Origin: Planctomycetales bacterium
GTDB lineage: Bacteria; Planctomycetota; Planctomycetia; Isosphaerales; Isosphaeraceae
Assembly: GCA_027451885.1 (NCBI GenBank)
Contig: DAIDHX010000221.1
Location: 1 to 47,867, forward strand
Length of the DNA stretch: 47,867 nt
Direction: 5' to 3'
The translations under genes were made by a program, and so were the position numbers. Shown here one piece after another: positions 1-7,717 of this stretch. Position 1 is the first letter of the stretch, and each line of letters opens with the position of its first letter. Below the pieces are notes generated by a model, which was not told where the DNA came from, did no database searches, and was given only the letters and a program-made list of their open reading frames with translations.

Positions 1-215
1 GCGCCACGAACCTTGTTATCTGCTTCTTTCATCGACCGAATCTCCCCGATGGACCTGGGGTGTGCCGTGTCCACGTCCTGTCGCGACGCGGTGAGGGGCT
101 GGATGCGTGCGCACCCCCGCCGCGTGGAATCGATTCAATAACCTACGCCCGTCTCATGACTTCGACAAGAGCCAGAACGCCGACTTCGCGTGGAATGCTT
201 CAGATAAGGGGTTGT

Positions 216-1091
216 TTAATCGTGCTCGATGGGCAGGTCGAGCCGGGCGCTCCATTCGTTCCAGGAGCCGTCGTAGTTGGCGAGGTTCTTGAATCCCAGC
301 CTGGCCAGGTTGAAGAGCACGACGGTGGCGGCGACGCCGCCGTTGCAGTAAGCGGTGATTCGGCGAGAGGGATCGAGGCCGTGCTGACTGGCCAGAGCGC
401 GGAGGTCGTCGAGGGGTAGGAAGCGTCCTTGTGCGTCGAAGAAGAGCTCGCGTGCGGCGCCCAGGGCGCCTGGGATTCTGCCGCCGCGCGGGCCTCTGCG
501 TTTGGCGGCTGTGAACTGGCCGATGTCGCGGGCGTCGACCAGGATCTCGCCCGGGTCGGGGTGTTTGATGCGCTCGAGCAGCTCGACGGCGGTGACACGG
601 AGCTCGGGCCGGACGCGGGCGTGGAAGCTGCCGGGCGCGGGGGTTGCCGTTTGGCCGCTGGCGACGGGGCGCCCCTCGGCCGCCCAGGCCTGAAAGCCCC
701 CCTCGAGCACGCTCGTGCGATCATGCCCATAATAGGCAAGAGCCCACCAGAGCCGAGTGGCGAACTGGCCCCCGGCGTGATCGACCGCGATCACATGCGT
801 GTCGTCGTTGACGCCGCGGGTGCGCATGGCTTCCGCAAACCGCTCGGGACCGGCCACCTGCACCGGCACGGGGTCATCTGGATCGATGATGTCGCGCGTC
901 CAATCGACATATTGCGCGCCGGGGATGTGGCACTGAGCGAACTCCTCGGGGCAGCCGAGATAATCTGCTTCCTCAACGCCGGGCGCCGTTTCGCGGCGCA
1001 GCACCTTGCCCCGAATATCGAGCACGCGCACCCCGGGGTCGTCGAGATGTGCGGCGAGCCAGGCGGTGGAGACAATCAGGTCTTCGCTCAT
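216..1091 (-). CDS. Sulfurtransferase, two rhodanese domains
   Basis: 291 residues. Two rhodanese-like domains in tandem, as in thiosulfate or 3-mercaptopyruvate sulfurtransferases, which pass a sulfane sulfur from donor to acceptor through a persulfidated Cys. The C-terminal domain carries the active-site loop CNGGVAA, with the Cys at about residue 252; the N-terminal domain (LDIRG, then GHDRTSVLEGGFQAW) has no equivalent Cys, as usual in this family. Classical enzymes have CRKGVTA (thiosulfate) or CGSGVTA (mercaptopyruvate), so this loop does not settle the donor. The ATG at 1091 is chosen because GGGAG lies just upstream and the family N-terminus begins there; an upstream in-frame extension looks non-coding. 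It is divergent from the reductase gene at 1219, with 127 bp between them. Confidence 0.88.
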   Translation of the reverse strand: MSEDLIVSTAWLAAHLDDPGVRVLDIRGKVLRRETAPGVEEADYLGCPEEFAQCHIPGAQYVDWTRDIIDPDDPVPVQVAGPERFAEAMRTRGVNDDTHVIAVDHAGGQFATRLWWALAYYGHDRTSVLEGGFQAWAAEGRPVASGQTATPAPGSFHARVRPELRVTAVELLERIKHPDPGEILVDARDIGQFTAAKRRGPRGGRIPGALGAARELFFDAQGRFLPLDDLRALASQHGLDPSRRITAYCNGGVAATVVLFNLARLGFKNLANYDGSWNEWSARLDLPIEHD

Positions 1092-1218
1092 CGTGGAGCT
1101 CCCTTGCACGCGTCTGGCGTGCGATTCGGCTAAGATACCTTGCTTGTGTCCCTTTCCCAAGATCTCGCAGAACTCGACTGGGCAAGCGAGTTCGCGGGAT
1201 TTCCCGGAGCAATCGTCG

Positions 1219-2205
1219 ATGAAGGCCGCGGTGTTCGACGCGTTTGGTCCTCCAGATCAGGTATTGCAGGTGCGTGATTTGCCCACGCCGAAGCCGGGGC
1301 CCGGCCAGGTGCGGGTGCGGATGATCTATAGCCCGATCAACCCCTCGGACATGTTGGTGGTCGAAGGGAAGTACGGCGTATTGCCGACCTTGCCGGCCAC
1401 GCCAGGCTTCGAGGGTGTGGGGGTAGTCGACGAGGCTGGGCCTGGGATTCTGGGCCGGCTGGTGCTGGGCAAGCGTGTTGCGGTGATCAATTCCGCTGGC
1501 GGCAACTGGGCCGAATATGCCGTGATCCCTGCGCGGCAGGCGCGGCCGATTCCGCATGGGGTTTCGGACGAGCAGGCCGCGGCTTTTTTTGTGAATCCGG
1601 CGACGGTGCTGGCACTCGTGAGGCATGTGCTGGCGGTGCCACGGGGCGCATGGCTCTTGCAATCGGCCGCGGGCTCGACCCTGGGGCGGATGGTCATCAA
1701 GCTGGCCAGGCACGACGGGATCAAGACAATCAACGTGGTGCGCAGGCAGGAGGCGGTCGCGGAGCTCGAGGCGCTGGGAGGCGATGTGGTGCTCGCCTCC
1801 GCGGACGGCAATATTGAGGACAGAGTTCGCGAGATCACAGGGGGCCGGGGAGTTCTCCACGCCATCGATCCCGTGGGAGGCGCGACCGGCCTCGGCCTCT
1901 TCCGGGCGCTCGGCGAGGGGGGCAAGCTGGTGCTCTATGGCGCGCTCTCGGGCGAGCCAATTCCCATCGAGCCCCGCGCGGCCATCGCCGGCGATCGCCG
2001 ACTCGAGGGTTTCTGGCTCGGCCACTGGATGCGCAAACGCTCCATTCCCGCCTCGCTCAAGCTCTTTCGCGAGATCGGCCGGCTCATCCGCGAAGATGTG
2101 CTGAGCTCGCGGATCGGAACAATCTATCCGCTCGACCGGATTCAGGAAGCCACGCGCGAGGCGGCGTCGATTGGCCGCGATGGCAAAACCTTGCTCCGCC
2201 TCTAG
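1219..2205 (+). CDS. Zinc-independent MDR-family NAD(P)H oxidoreductase
   Basis: 328 residues, typical for the quinone oxidoreductase/enoyl-thioester reductase branch of the medium-chain dehydrogenase/reductase family. The N-terminal GroES-like domain begins MKAAVFDAFGPPDQ and includes the family signature around YSPINPSDML. The Rossmann domain follows, with SAAGSTLGRMVIKLAR and VVRRQE as the cofactor-binding loop, then GGRGVLHAIDPVGG. The Cys/His zinc ligands of true alcohol dehydrogenases are not visible, so a zinc-free reductase acting on an enoyl thioester, quinone or similar enone is likely. The ATG at 1219 aligns with the family start; the open frame extends upstream into the divergent promoter region. 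The exact substrate cannot be read from sequence. Confidence 0.87.
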   Translation: MKAAVFDAFGPPDQVLQVRDLPTPKPGPGQVRVRMIYSPINPSDMLVVEGKYGVLPTLPATPGFEGVGVVDEAGPGILGRLVLGKRVAVINSAGGNWAEYAVIPARQARPIPHGVSDEQAAAFFVNPATVLALVRHVLAVPRGAWLLQSAAGSTLGRMVIKLARHDGIKTINVVRRQEAVAELEALGGDVVLASADGNIEDRVREITGGRGVLHAIDPVGGATGLGLFRALGEGGKLVLYGALSGEPIPIEPRAAIAGDRRLEGFWLGHWMRKRSIPASLKLFREIGRLIREDVLSSRIGTIYPLDRIQEATREAASIGRDGKTLLRL

Positions 2206-2767
2206 TTAGTAACTCACCTGGGAAGTCTGTAGGCGTGAGTGCATACGCGGAAATGGCAGGCACGGCGACGGTTCCGGGAGGAGTCGCCGGCCGTGCTTCG
2301 CTCCGGCTGTGCACGCGTGAAACAACCGTGTCGTTTTTCCAGAATTCATTCGCCCTCGACCACACGCCTGGTTAGAATCTCTATAGTGTTGTCAGAGACT
2401 TGCTCCCGGTACCGTGCCGGCTCGACTGCATGAGCCTGGCTGGATTCGTGGGTCACCCTCGTCTCGCTCGACGCCAGAGAAGCTGCGGTCCGCCCGGACC
2501 ACGGCCCGGCTCGCGTTTTCACTGTCGTGCGTGGATGCGACCCGGGTGAATGCCTGGACGAGCGAGATGTTCATCAGATCCGTATCGGATCGGGCCAACG
2601 TGCCGCTGGTGTGATCGCCTGATGGAGAATGATTTGCACGATGGCGAGATTGGGGAGCAACCTGAAGGCAGGTAATTCATAGTTTCGCCAGCGCTTTGCC
2701 TCGAGGAGGCGTGGCTTGCCAGGGAAACGCGGGGCAGGTCGTGAGCGTTCGGCAGGGAGAAGAGACA
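2206..2767. other. Non-coding stretch, no gene recognised
   Basis: 562 bp between the reductase and a small gene. The short open frames here are Arg/Ser-rich, lack ribosome binding sites and match nothing I recognise. An AT-richer patch near 2371-2395 contains TAGAAT and TATAGT hexamers on the plus strand, but no good -35 element sits at the right distance. I see no tRNA, repeat array or mobile element. Confidence 0.5.
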
Positions 2768-3097
2768 ATGAGCAGTGCAGCGGTTGGGGCTCAGGATTGG
2801 CGCGCGGTTGCGTGCCTGACGCCGAACGGCGAGCGACTCCTCTGCGTGGGAGAGAGCTCGTCTCAGGTGCGCGCGGCTTACACGGGCGCGTGGGGCGAAG
2901 TGATTCGCGACGAGGACCGTCCGACCGTGCGTGCGATCTCACTCCAACGCTGGTCGGGTCCGTTCTGGGCTGGCCAGTGGGAGCATCAGGGTTACCTGAC
3001 CGTGCCCACCGCCCGGGCAGCACGAACCTCGATGGATGACGATCTGGTCGAAGAGGAAGCCGAAGCGGTCGGTGCCGATAAGTCCAAGAAAAAGTAA
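2768..3097 (+). CDS. Small hypothetical protein
   Basis: 109 residues, not recognised. The start MSSAAVGAQDWRAVACLTP has an AGGGAGA ribosome binding site 7 nt upstream. The N-terminal 85 residues look like a compact alpha/beta fold with several Trp (QRWSGPFWAGQWEHQGYL). The C-terminus is charged, first acidic (MDDDLVEEEAEAV) and then ending KSKKK. No signal peptide or membrane segment is seen, so it is probably cytoplasmic. It is followed by an intrinsic terminator at 3167-3193, which marks the end of its transcript. Codon use fits the neighbouring genes. The C-terminal tail looks like a disordered interaction tail, but no function is claimed. Confidence 0.72.
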   Translation: MSSAAVGAQDWRAVACLTPNGERLLCVGESSSQVRAAYTGAWGEVIRDEDRPTVRAISLQRWSGPFWAGQWEHQGYLTVPTARAARTSMDDDLVEEEAEAVGADKSKKK

Positions 3098-3166
3098 ACC
3101 CAAGGTCTGTGTCGCGGGGCTCGTTGGCCCGCAAATTCTTGTTTGGCCGGCGTTCAGGGTAGCAAG

Positions 3167-3193
3167 CCCCCGGTTCGAGACCGGGGGTTTTTT
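3167..3193 (+). terminator. Rho-independent terminator
   Basis: A 7-bp GC stem (CCCCCGG paired with CCGGGGG) closes a 7-nt loop, TTCGAGA, and is followed at once by six T. It lies 70 nt after the stop of the gene ending at 3097 and 34 nt before the GTG start at 3228. It therefore either ends the first gene's transcript or limits readthrough into the second. Confidence 0.85.
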
Positions 3194-3227
3194 GCTTGAT
3201 CAGCGCCGTTTTGCTGGGAGGATTACC

Positions 3228-3551
3228 GTGAGCTCGCTCGAAGACTCGGATGACGAAATCCCTGAAATGACGGTCCGCATCGAAACGAAGCTTGACAAGC
3301 TCGACGAGCTGGGGATCGATCCACTCGAATTCGAGCAGGCGCTCGATGCCGCGCTGGATCATTTTTTCGACTCGATTGAGGCGGCAGAAAATCCCGATCA
3401 GGTTCCCGATATCGACGACGTGATCGTGGAAGTGGGCGGTCAGAGCGTACGGCTCGGAGATGTTGCGAGCATCGAGATTGGCGAAGATGATCTGGACGAC
3501 GAGGATGAGGAAGAGCTGGACGACGCGCACGAGGAGCATGACGAGGACTGA
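3228..3551 (+). CDS. Small acidic hypothetical protein
   Basis: 107 residues, strongly acidic. The start is a GTG at 3228, supported by GGGAGGA seven nt upstream; the open frame runs further back but crosses the terminator at 3167-3193, so an earlier start is unlikely. The central part (TVRIETKLDKLDELGIDPLEFEQALDAAL, split here only by description) looks helical, followed by a beta-like stretch ending VGGQSVRLGDVASIEIG. The last 25 residues are almost all Asp and Glu. No membrane segment or signal is seen. It converges with the NIF3-family gene, with 20 nt between the stops. Function unknown. Confidence 0.68.
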   Translation: MSSLEDSDDEIPEMTVRIETKLDKLDELGIDPLEFEQALDAALDHFFDSIEAAENPDQVPDIDDVIVEVGGQSVRLGDVASIEIGEDDLDDEDEEELDDAHEEHDED

Positions 3552-3571
3552 AGCGGTCCCGTTGATTTGCC

Positions 3572-4693
3572 CTAGCCTGTAACGAGCTGGAACGGGTCGC
3601 GTTCGTGCTGGCTTGGCCAGATGGCGAGCCCGGGCAAGGATTTGCTCAGGGCATTGGCGAGCTGGACCACGCCGATGCGTTCGGTGGCGTGGTGTCCGGC
3701 GGTGATGAGGCCGATGGAGAGCTCCTCGGCCTCGATACCGCGATGGAACCGGGCCTCGCCGGTGACGAGCACGTGAGCGCCTGCCTGGTGTGCTTCGCGG
3801 AGGAAATCATCCCCTGCGCCGCAACAGATGGCCGCGCGCCCGATGGGCTTTGTCGGGTCGCCCGCGAATTGCACGCAGCCGCTTTCGAAGGTGTGCGCGA
3901 CGAGGCGGGCAAAATGGCCGAGTGTCGCGGGCTGGTCCAGGCGTCCGACACGGCCCGCGCCCGGGAACCGCGGCACGGGCTCGCCGGCCAGGGGATACAC
4001 ATCGATCGCCGGCTCCTCGTAGGAGTGGCTCGCGCGTACAGCGGCGAGGGCGGAGGCGAGTTGGCTGGCCGGGCAGATGAATTCCAGGCGAAGCTCATCG
4101 ACAGTCTCTCGATGACCTTTCGCGCCGACGGTGGGATGGGTGGTGTCGTCGCCGAAGAACGTGCCCTGGCCTGGGATGGCGAACGAGCATTCGCCGTAAT
4201 GGCCGATGATCCCCGCGCCCGCCGCGAATGCTGCGTGGAGCACACGTTCACGATCGGATTCGGGCGTGAATACCACGATCTTGAATCGCGACGACGGAAC
4301 GGGTGCGGCTGGCCGGAGCGGTTCGACGTCGCGGAGTCCGAGCCGGTTGGCGAGCAGGTCGTTGATGCCGCCCTGGGCGTTGTCAAACGCGGTGTGAGGA
4401 CTGGCCACGGAAATGCCGGCCCGCGCCAGCGTCCAGAGAAAACCGGTGCCGGGCATGTCGGCCGTGACCTTGCGTGTCTGGCGAAAGAGCACGGGGTGGT
4501 GGCTGACGATGAGCTCTGCGCGTTCGGCGATCGCCTCCTGTGCGATGGCGGTGGTCACGGTGAGGCAGGTCATCACACGTGAGACATTTGTGGCTGGGTC
4601 GCCCCAGAGCAGCCCGACGTTGTCCCACGACTCCGCGGCCGCGAACGGCGCAAGTGCGTTCAACTTCTGGACCACATCGCGGACGGTGATCAT
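3572..4693 (-). CDS. NIF3/YbgI/DUF34 dinuclear-metal protein
   Basis: 373 residues, the length of the long NIF3-like class (YqfO type), in which a PII-like domain is inserted into the NIF3 fold. The N-terminal half has the conserved SWDNVGLLWGD and SHHPVLFR motifs; the His pair belongs to the dinuclear metal site. The insert runs roughly from residue 130 to 235 (RFKIVVFTPESDRE to SYEEPAIDVYPL). The C-terminal half returns with VTGEARFH and GHHATE, which supply further metal ligands. The family forms toroidal hexamers; a role as a GTP cyclohydrolase I-like or general hydrolase has been proposed but is not settled. The start overlaps the stop of the pabC-like gene by 4 nt (ATGA), which suggests translational coupling and a link to pterin/folate metabolism. 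Confidence 0.9.
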   Translation of the reverse strand: MITVRDVVQKLNALAPFAAAESWDNVGLLWGDPATNVSRVMTCLTVTTAIAQEAIAERAELIVSHHPVLFRQTRKVTADMPGTGFLWTLARAGISVASPHTAFDNAQGGINDLLANRLGLRDVEPLRPAAPVPSSRFKIVVFTPESDRERVLHAAFAAGAGIIGHYGECSFAIPGQGTFFGDDTTHPTVGAKGHRETVDELRLEFICPASQLASALAAVRASHSYEEPAIDVYPLAGEPVPRFPGAGRVGRLDQPATLGHFARLVAHTFESGCVQFAGDPTKPIGRAAICCGAGDDFLREAHQAGAHVLVTGEARFHRGIEAEELSIGLITAGHHATERIGVVQLANALSKSLPGLAIWPSQHERDPFQLVTG

Positions 4694-5541
4694 GTGCGAT
4701 CGCCTCCTTTTTCGAGCCAGGCGAGGAGGTGTTGTGAGAGCTTCCGCGTAACCGGGCCTGGGAGAGCCAGGCTGCGCTCGAAGACGCGGGCAACGGGCAC
4801 GATTCCGCGCACGGAGCTGGTCAGGAAGACCTCGTCGGCGTTGTGCAGCCGCGCGATCGAGACCAAGGATTCGGCGGCTTCCAGTCCAAGTTTACGGGCG
4901 AGTTCGAGCAGGGTGCCGCGCATGACTCCGGGCAGGAGCGCTCCGGAATCCGCGGGGGTGACGATCCGGCTCGATTCGATGAGAAACAGATTCGACCGTG
5001 TTCCCTGCTGGACCATGCCGTCGGGCGTGAGGCAAAGCACCTCGTGCTCGCCGCGGGCCATGGCCTCTTCATGGGCTTTGCGCATGCGCCAGTAGTTGAG
5101 GGTCTTGTGCTGTGTGAGGGGATCGTCGGGAGGCACGGTGATGGTCCTGGCCACGATAGCGCCCGGGATGATCGGCGGCGGCAGAGAGCCCGCGGTCATC
5201 CAGACGGCCGCGTTTTTCCCTGCGGAGGTTGACAGGCCGCCGGTGAGGGTGATTCGAAGCCGGACGTCGCCCGTTTCTCCCTGAGCCTGGAGGTAAGCAT
5301 CCACAAGCGCGCGGACGGCGGGCTCATCGGGCAAGCAATCGGCTTCAACGCTCAGCCCGAGCGCGGCGGCGGACTGCCTGAGCCGTTGCAAGTGGCGCTC
5401 AAGCAGCGTTGCCGTACCCTTCCAGGTACGGAGCGTCTCGAACAGGCCAAGGCCGTGCTCGAAGGCGCGATCGAGCGGGCTGATGCCGCAAGTGGGTTCG
5501 GACGTCACGCGGCCACTCTGCCAGATCATGGGTCGTGCCAT
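4690..5541 (-). CDS. pabC: Class IV aminotransferase, likely aminodeoxychorismate lyase
   Basis: 283 residues, fold-type IV PLP enzyme. Visible family marks are DRAFEHGLGLFETLR near residue 25, the PLP-binding Lys in QHKTLNYW (about residue 146), EVLCLTPDGMVQQGTRSNLF, and a C-terminal LTSSVRGIVPV. PabC releases 4-aminobenzoate and pyruvate from 4-amino-4-deoxychorismate; branched-chain and D-amino-acid aminotransferases share the fold. The lyase assignment rests on the immediately upstream pabB. The start at 5541 overlaps pabB by 16 nt. An in-frame ATG at 5529 makes the classic 4-nt ATGA overlap and would give 279 residues; I cannot choose firmly between them. Confidence 0.87.
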   Translation of the reverse strand: MARPMIWQSGRVTSEPTCGISPLDRAFEHGLGLFETLRTWKGTATLLERHLQRLRQSAAALGLSVEADCLPDEPAVRALVDAYLQAQGETGDVRLRITLTGGLSTSAGKNAAVWMTAGSLPPPIIPGAIVARTITVPPDDPLTQHKTLNYWRMRKAHEEAMARGEHEVLCLTPDGMVQQGTRSNLFLIESSRIVTPADSGALLPGVMRGTLLELARKLGLEAAESLVSIARLHNADEVFLTSSVRGIVPVARVFERSLALPGPVTRKLSQHLLAWLEKGGDRT

Positions 5542-6965
5542 TCTGTAGCTTCGCCCACGAGCGCTGTACGAAGCCCCCTACCCTTGGACAGGGTTTCCTC
5601 GTGCTCTTGCTCGGGGACAGAATCCGCCACGATGCCTCCTCCCACATGGAAGCAGGCCCGGTCCCCCTCGACGGCAATGGTTCGGATCGCGATGTTGAAG
5701 GCGCTTGCACCCCAGCTCAGATATCCGATCGACCCGGTGTAAACCGACCGCCGGCACGGTTCGAGCTCGTCGATGATCTGCATGGCCCGAATCTTGGGCG
5801 CGCCTGTAATTGAGCCGCCAGGGAACAGAGCGCGGATCACGTCCACCGGGCCAACGTTCCGTCTCAGGCGACCGCTGATCGTCGCGACCTGGTGGTGAAC
5901 CTGGGCGTACGATTCAATCCGGCACGCTTCAACGACCTCCACGCTGCGGAATTCGCACACGCGGCCGAGGTCGTTGCGTTCAAGATCGACGATCATGACC
6001 AGCTCAGCGTGGTCCTTGGCCGACGCGCGGAGCTCGGCTGCCAGGCGTTCGTCCTCGTCGAGATCGCGCCCGCGCGGCCGTGTGCCCTTGATCGGGCGCG
6101 TGATGATCAGATCGCCGCGGGTCTGGTAAAACCACTCGGGACTGGCCGAGATCACGGCCAGGTCGTCCCAGGCAAGGTAGGCGCTGAAGGGTGCGGGGCT
6201 CAGCTTGCGAAGGCGTCTGAAGATGCCATAAGGATCGGAGACGCCCCGCGCCTCGAAACGCCTGGCCAGGTTGACTTGGTAAACATCGCCGGCGGAGATG
6301 TATTCGAGCGCACGCTCGACCGAGCGCAAATACGCGGCCCGGTCGATCGTCGGCTGGAGCGCTACCGGTTGGAATTGACGGGCGTGAGGCACATTCGCGA
6401 TGGATCTCGCGATCAGGCGCTGCCATTGCGTCGCCCGCTTCTTGACCGTGAGCTCCCCTTCACCCGCGAGATCCCATGCCCAGAGCTCAGTCCGCCCTTT
6501 CATGAGATCGATGATCACCGCCGTGTCGTAAAGGCCAAGGCGGATATCCGGCAGGCGCGAGTCACGCGGATGCTGTCTTGGGCACGGCTCGATGAGCGGG
6601 CCAGCGTCGTAACCGAAATAGCCGATGAATCCTCCCTGAAACGGCGGTTCCTCGGGATCGGGAGGCGCATGTTCCCAGTCGAGATCAAACTGGCCAAGCA
6701 CGAGTCCGAGCCCGCGCAAGGGATCGCTGTCGATCCAGCGTTTATCCTTGCCGGGAGGCAACAGGCGATATCGAGTGTCCTGGGCTTCGAAAACGATTCT
6801 TGGCCACGCCGTTAAGATCTGATAACGTCCTGCGCCGCCGAACTGTGAGCTCGAGCCGCTATCGAGAAACGCGGGGCTGGGCCAATCGGCCATGATGTCC
6901 ATCACGCGATCGCCCGGTTCGTCGAGCAATCGCCTCACGATCGCTCTCGAATATCGCGTCGCCAT
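5526..6965 (-). CDS. pabB: Aminodeoxychorismate synthase component I
   Basis: 479 residues, chorismate-binding enzyme. It converts chorismate with ammonia to 4-amino-4-deoxychorismate, the first step towards 4-aminobenzoate for folate. The N-terminal domain contains FQGGFIGYFGYDAG. The C-terminal chorismate domain has SPEWFYQ, PIKGTRPRG with the catalytic Lys near residue 293 (PIKGT is typical of PabB, where anthranilate synthase has PIAGT), VDLERNDLGRVC, FPGGSITGAPK and HVGGGIVADS. The start ATG at 6965 is preceded by GAGGA; the open frame extends another 105 codons upstream but that part looks non-coding. No glutaminase partner (pabA) is in the window. It is the first gene of a tightly overlapping trio with pabC and the NIF3 gene. 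Confidence 0.95.
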   Translation of the reverse strand: MATRYSRAIVRRLLDEPGDRVMDIMADWPSPAFLDSGSSSQFGGAGRYQILTAWPRIVFEAQDTRYRLLPPGKDKRWIDSDPLRGLGLVLGQFDLDWEHAPPDPEEPPFQGGFIGYFGYDAGPLIEPCPRQHPRDSRLPDIRLGLYDTAVIIDLMKGRTELWAWDLAGEGELTVKKRATQWQRLIARSIANVPHARQFQPVALQPTIDRAAYLRSVERALEYISAGDVYQVNLARRFEARGVSDPYGIFRRLRKLSPAPFSAYLAWDDLAVISASPEWFYQTRGDLIITRPIKGTRPRGRDLDEDERLAAELRASAKDHAELVMIVDLERNDLGRVCEFRSVEVVEACRIESYAQVHHQVATISGRLRRNVGPVDVIRALFPGGSITGAPKIRAMQIIDELEPCRRSVYTGSIGYLSWGASAFNIAIRTIAVEGDRACFHVGGGIVADSVPEQEHEETLSKGRGLRTALVGEATEWHDP

Positions 6966-7311
6966 CGAATTCCTCGAGCAAAAGCAATCACGGGGCGCCC
7001 TAACCGCCGATCCAAATCTTGATCGATTGCTGTGTTTGCAGCAACCGGCCACGCGAAGGGGATCGTTCGATCCCCTGAAATCGTGAGCTGGGAACGCCTT
7101 GGGGAGGACAAAGCACTCCAGGCGAAAAACGCCCAAGAGAATTCGGCGCAAACGGGTGGGACTCGTTTGAACCTTCTCGCCTGGGCGCAACGTAGAATGG
7201 AGTGTTTGGGAAACGAGGTTCGATCTCGGATCCAGGTCAAACGGAAGGGCCCTCCATGGACAACTGCTACAAAACTCCATTCATGGACGTCATGAAGGCC
7301 TGGATCTCTCG

Positions 7312-7317
7312 TATAAT
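7312..7317 (+). promoter_or_regulatory. TATAAT box, candidate -10 element
   Basis: A perfect TATAAT in GC-rich surroundings. The hexamer 17 nt upstream (GTCATG) is a poor -35 match, so this is only a candidate. Initiation would fall near 7324, giving a leader of about 395 nt before the start codon at 7718. Confidence 0.35.
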
Positions 7318-7521
7318 CCTGGTGTGGACTTTTGGTCGTGTTGGTCCACCGGGTTTGTGCCCGATCCCCGTCCCCGCAAGTCGAGAACTGGGGCGGAGAT
7401 GGGTCGCTCGTCGATGAGTTTCTGATTCGTCGTGCGGCGAGAAGAGGTGGGGCCGGGTTCTCGGGGTAGCCGAGGGTTTCCGGCGGTTTCGTCCGGGGTG
7501 CGCGCGGATTTTGCGGCGTCT

Positions 7522-7615
7522 CGGGTCGGATGGAAAGAGGTCGCCGTCGAGACAAGGCATCACGAGACGTTTGCAACCAGGTGGTCGCGACGGCGGCCTC
7601 TTTCCCTTCGACCCG
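7522..7615. repeat. 28-bp imperfect inverted repeat
   Basis: Arms at 7522-7549 and 7588-7615 pair at 25 of 28 positions around a 38-nt spacer. The inner 18 bp have a single non-Watson-Crick position, which is G.U in one RNA orientation. No T-run follows, so it is not a simple terminator. It lies 100 bp before the FabD-like start. Confidence 0.75.
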
Positions 7616-7717
7616 GCATGAGTGGGTCGTGGGTGACGTGGAGAGTTTCCCTTCGGGGATGGCCGACGGCGAAGGATCGTGGCGATCGAGGTCCGAGTGA
7701 GCTCGAGGTTCGCAGCC

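Larger units (their letters stand above)
6966..7717. other. 752-bp non-coding region, possible leader or ncRNA
   Basis: This lies between the divergently transcribed pabB and the FabD-like gene. On the plus strand it has a perfect TATAAT at 7312-7317, a small hairpin at 7324-7349 that would begin at the expected transcription start, and a long imperfect inverted repeat at 7522-7615. Open frames on both strands are Arg/Ser/Pro-rich with no recognisable protein. It may be a structured 5' leader of the fatty-acid operon or a separate small RNA. Confidence 0.45.

Noticed and set aside
1-215. Search for a gene or RNA at the left edge
   Set aside because: Short frames only, without ribosome binding site or similarity; the region is probably the end of an upstream intergenic stretch.
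3167-3193. tRNA T-arm-like hairpin with loop TTCGAGA
   Set aside because: No matching acceptor stem, D-arm or anticodon arm is found around it; the six T that follow make it a terminator.
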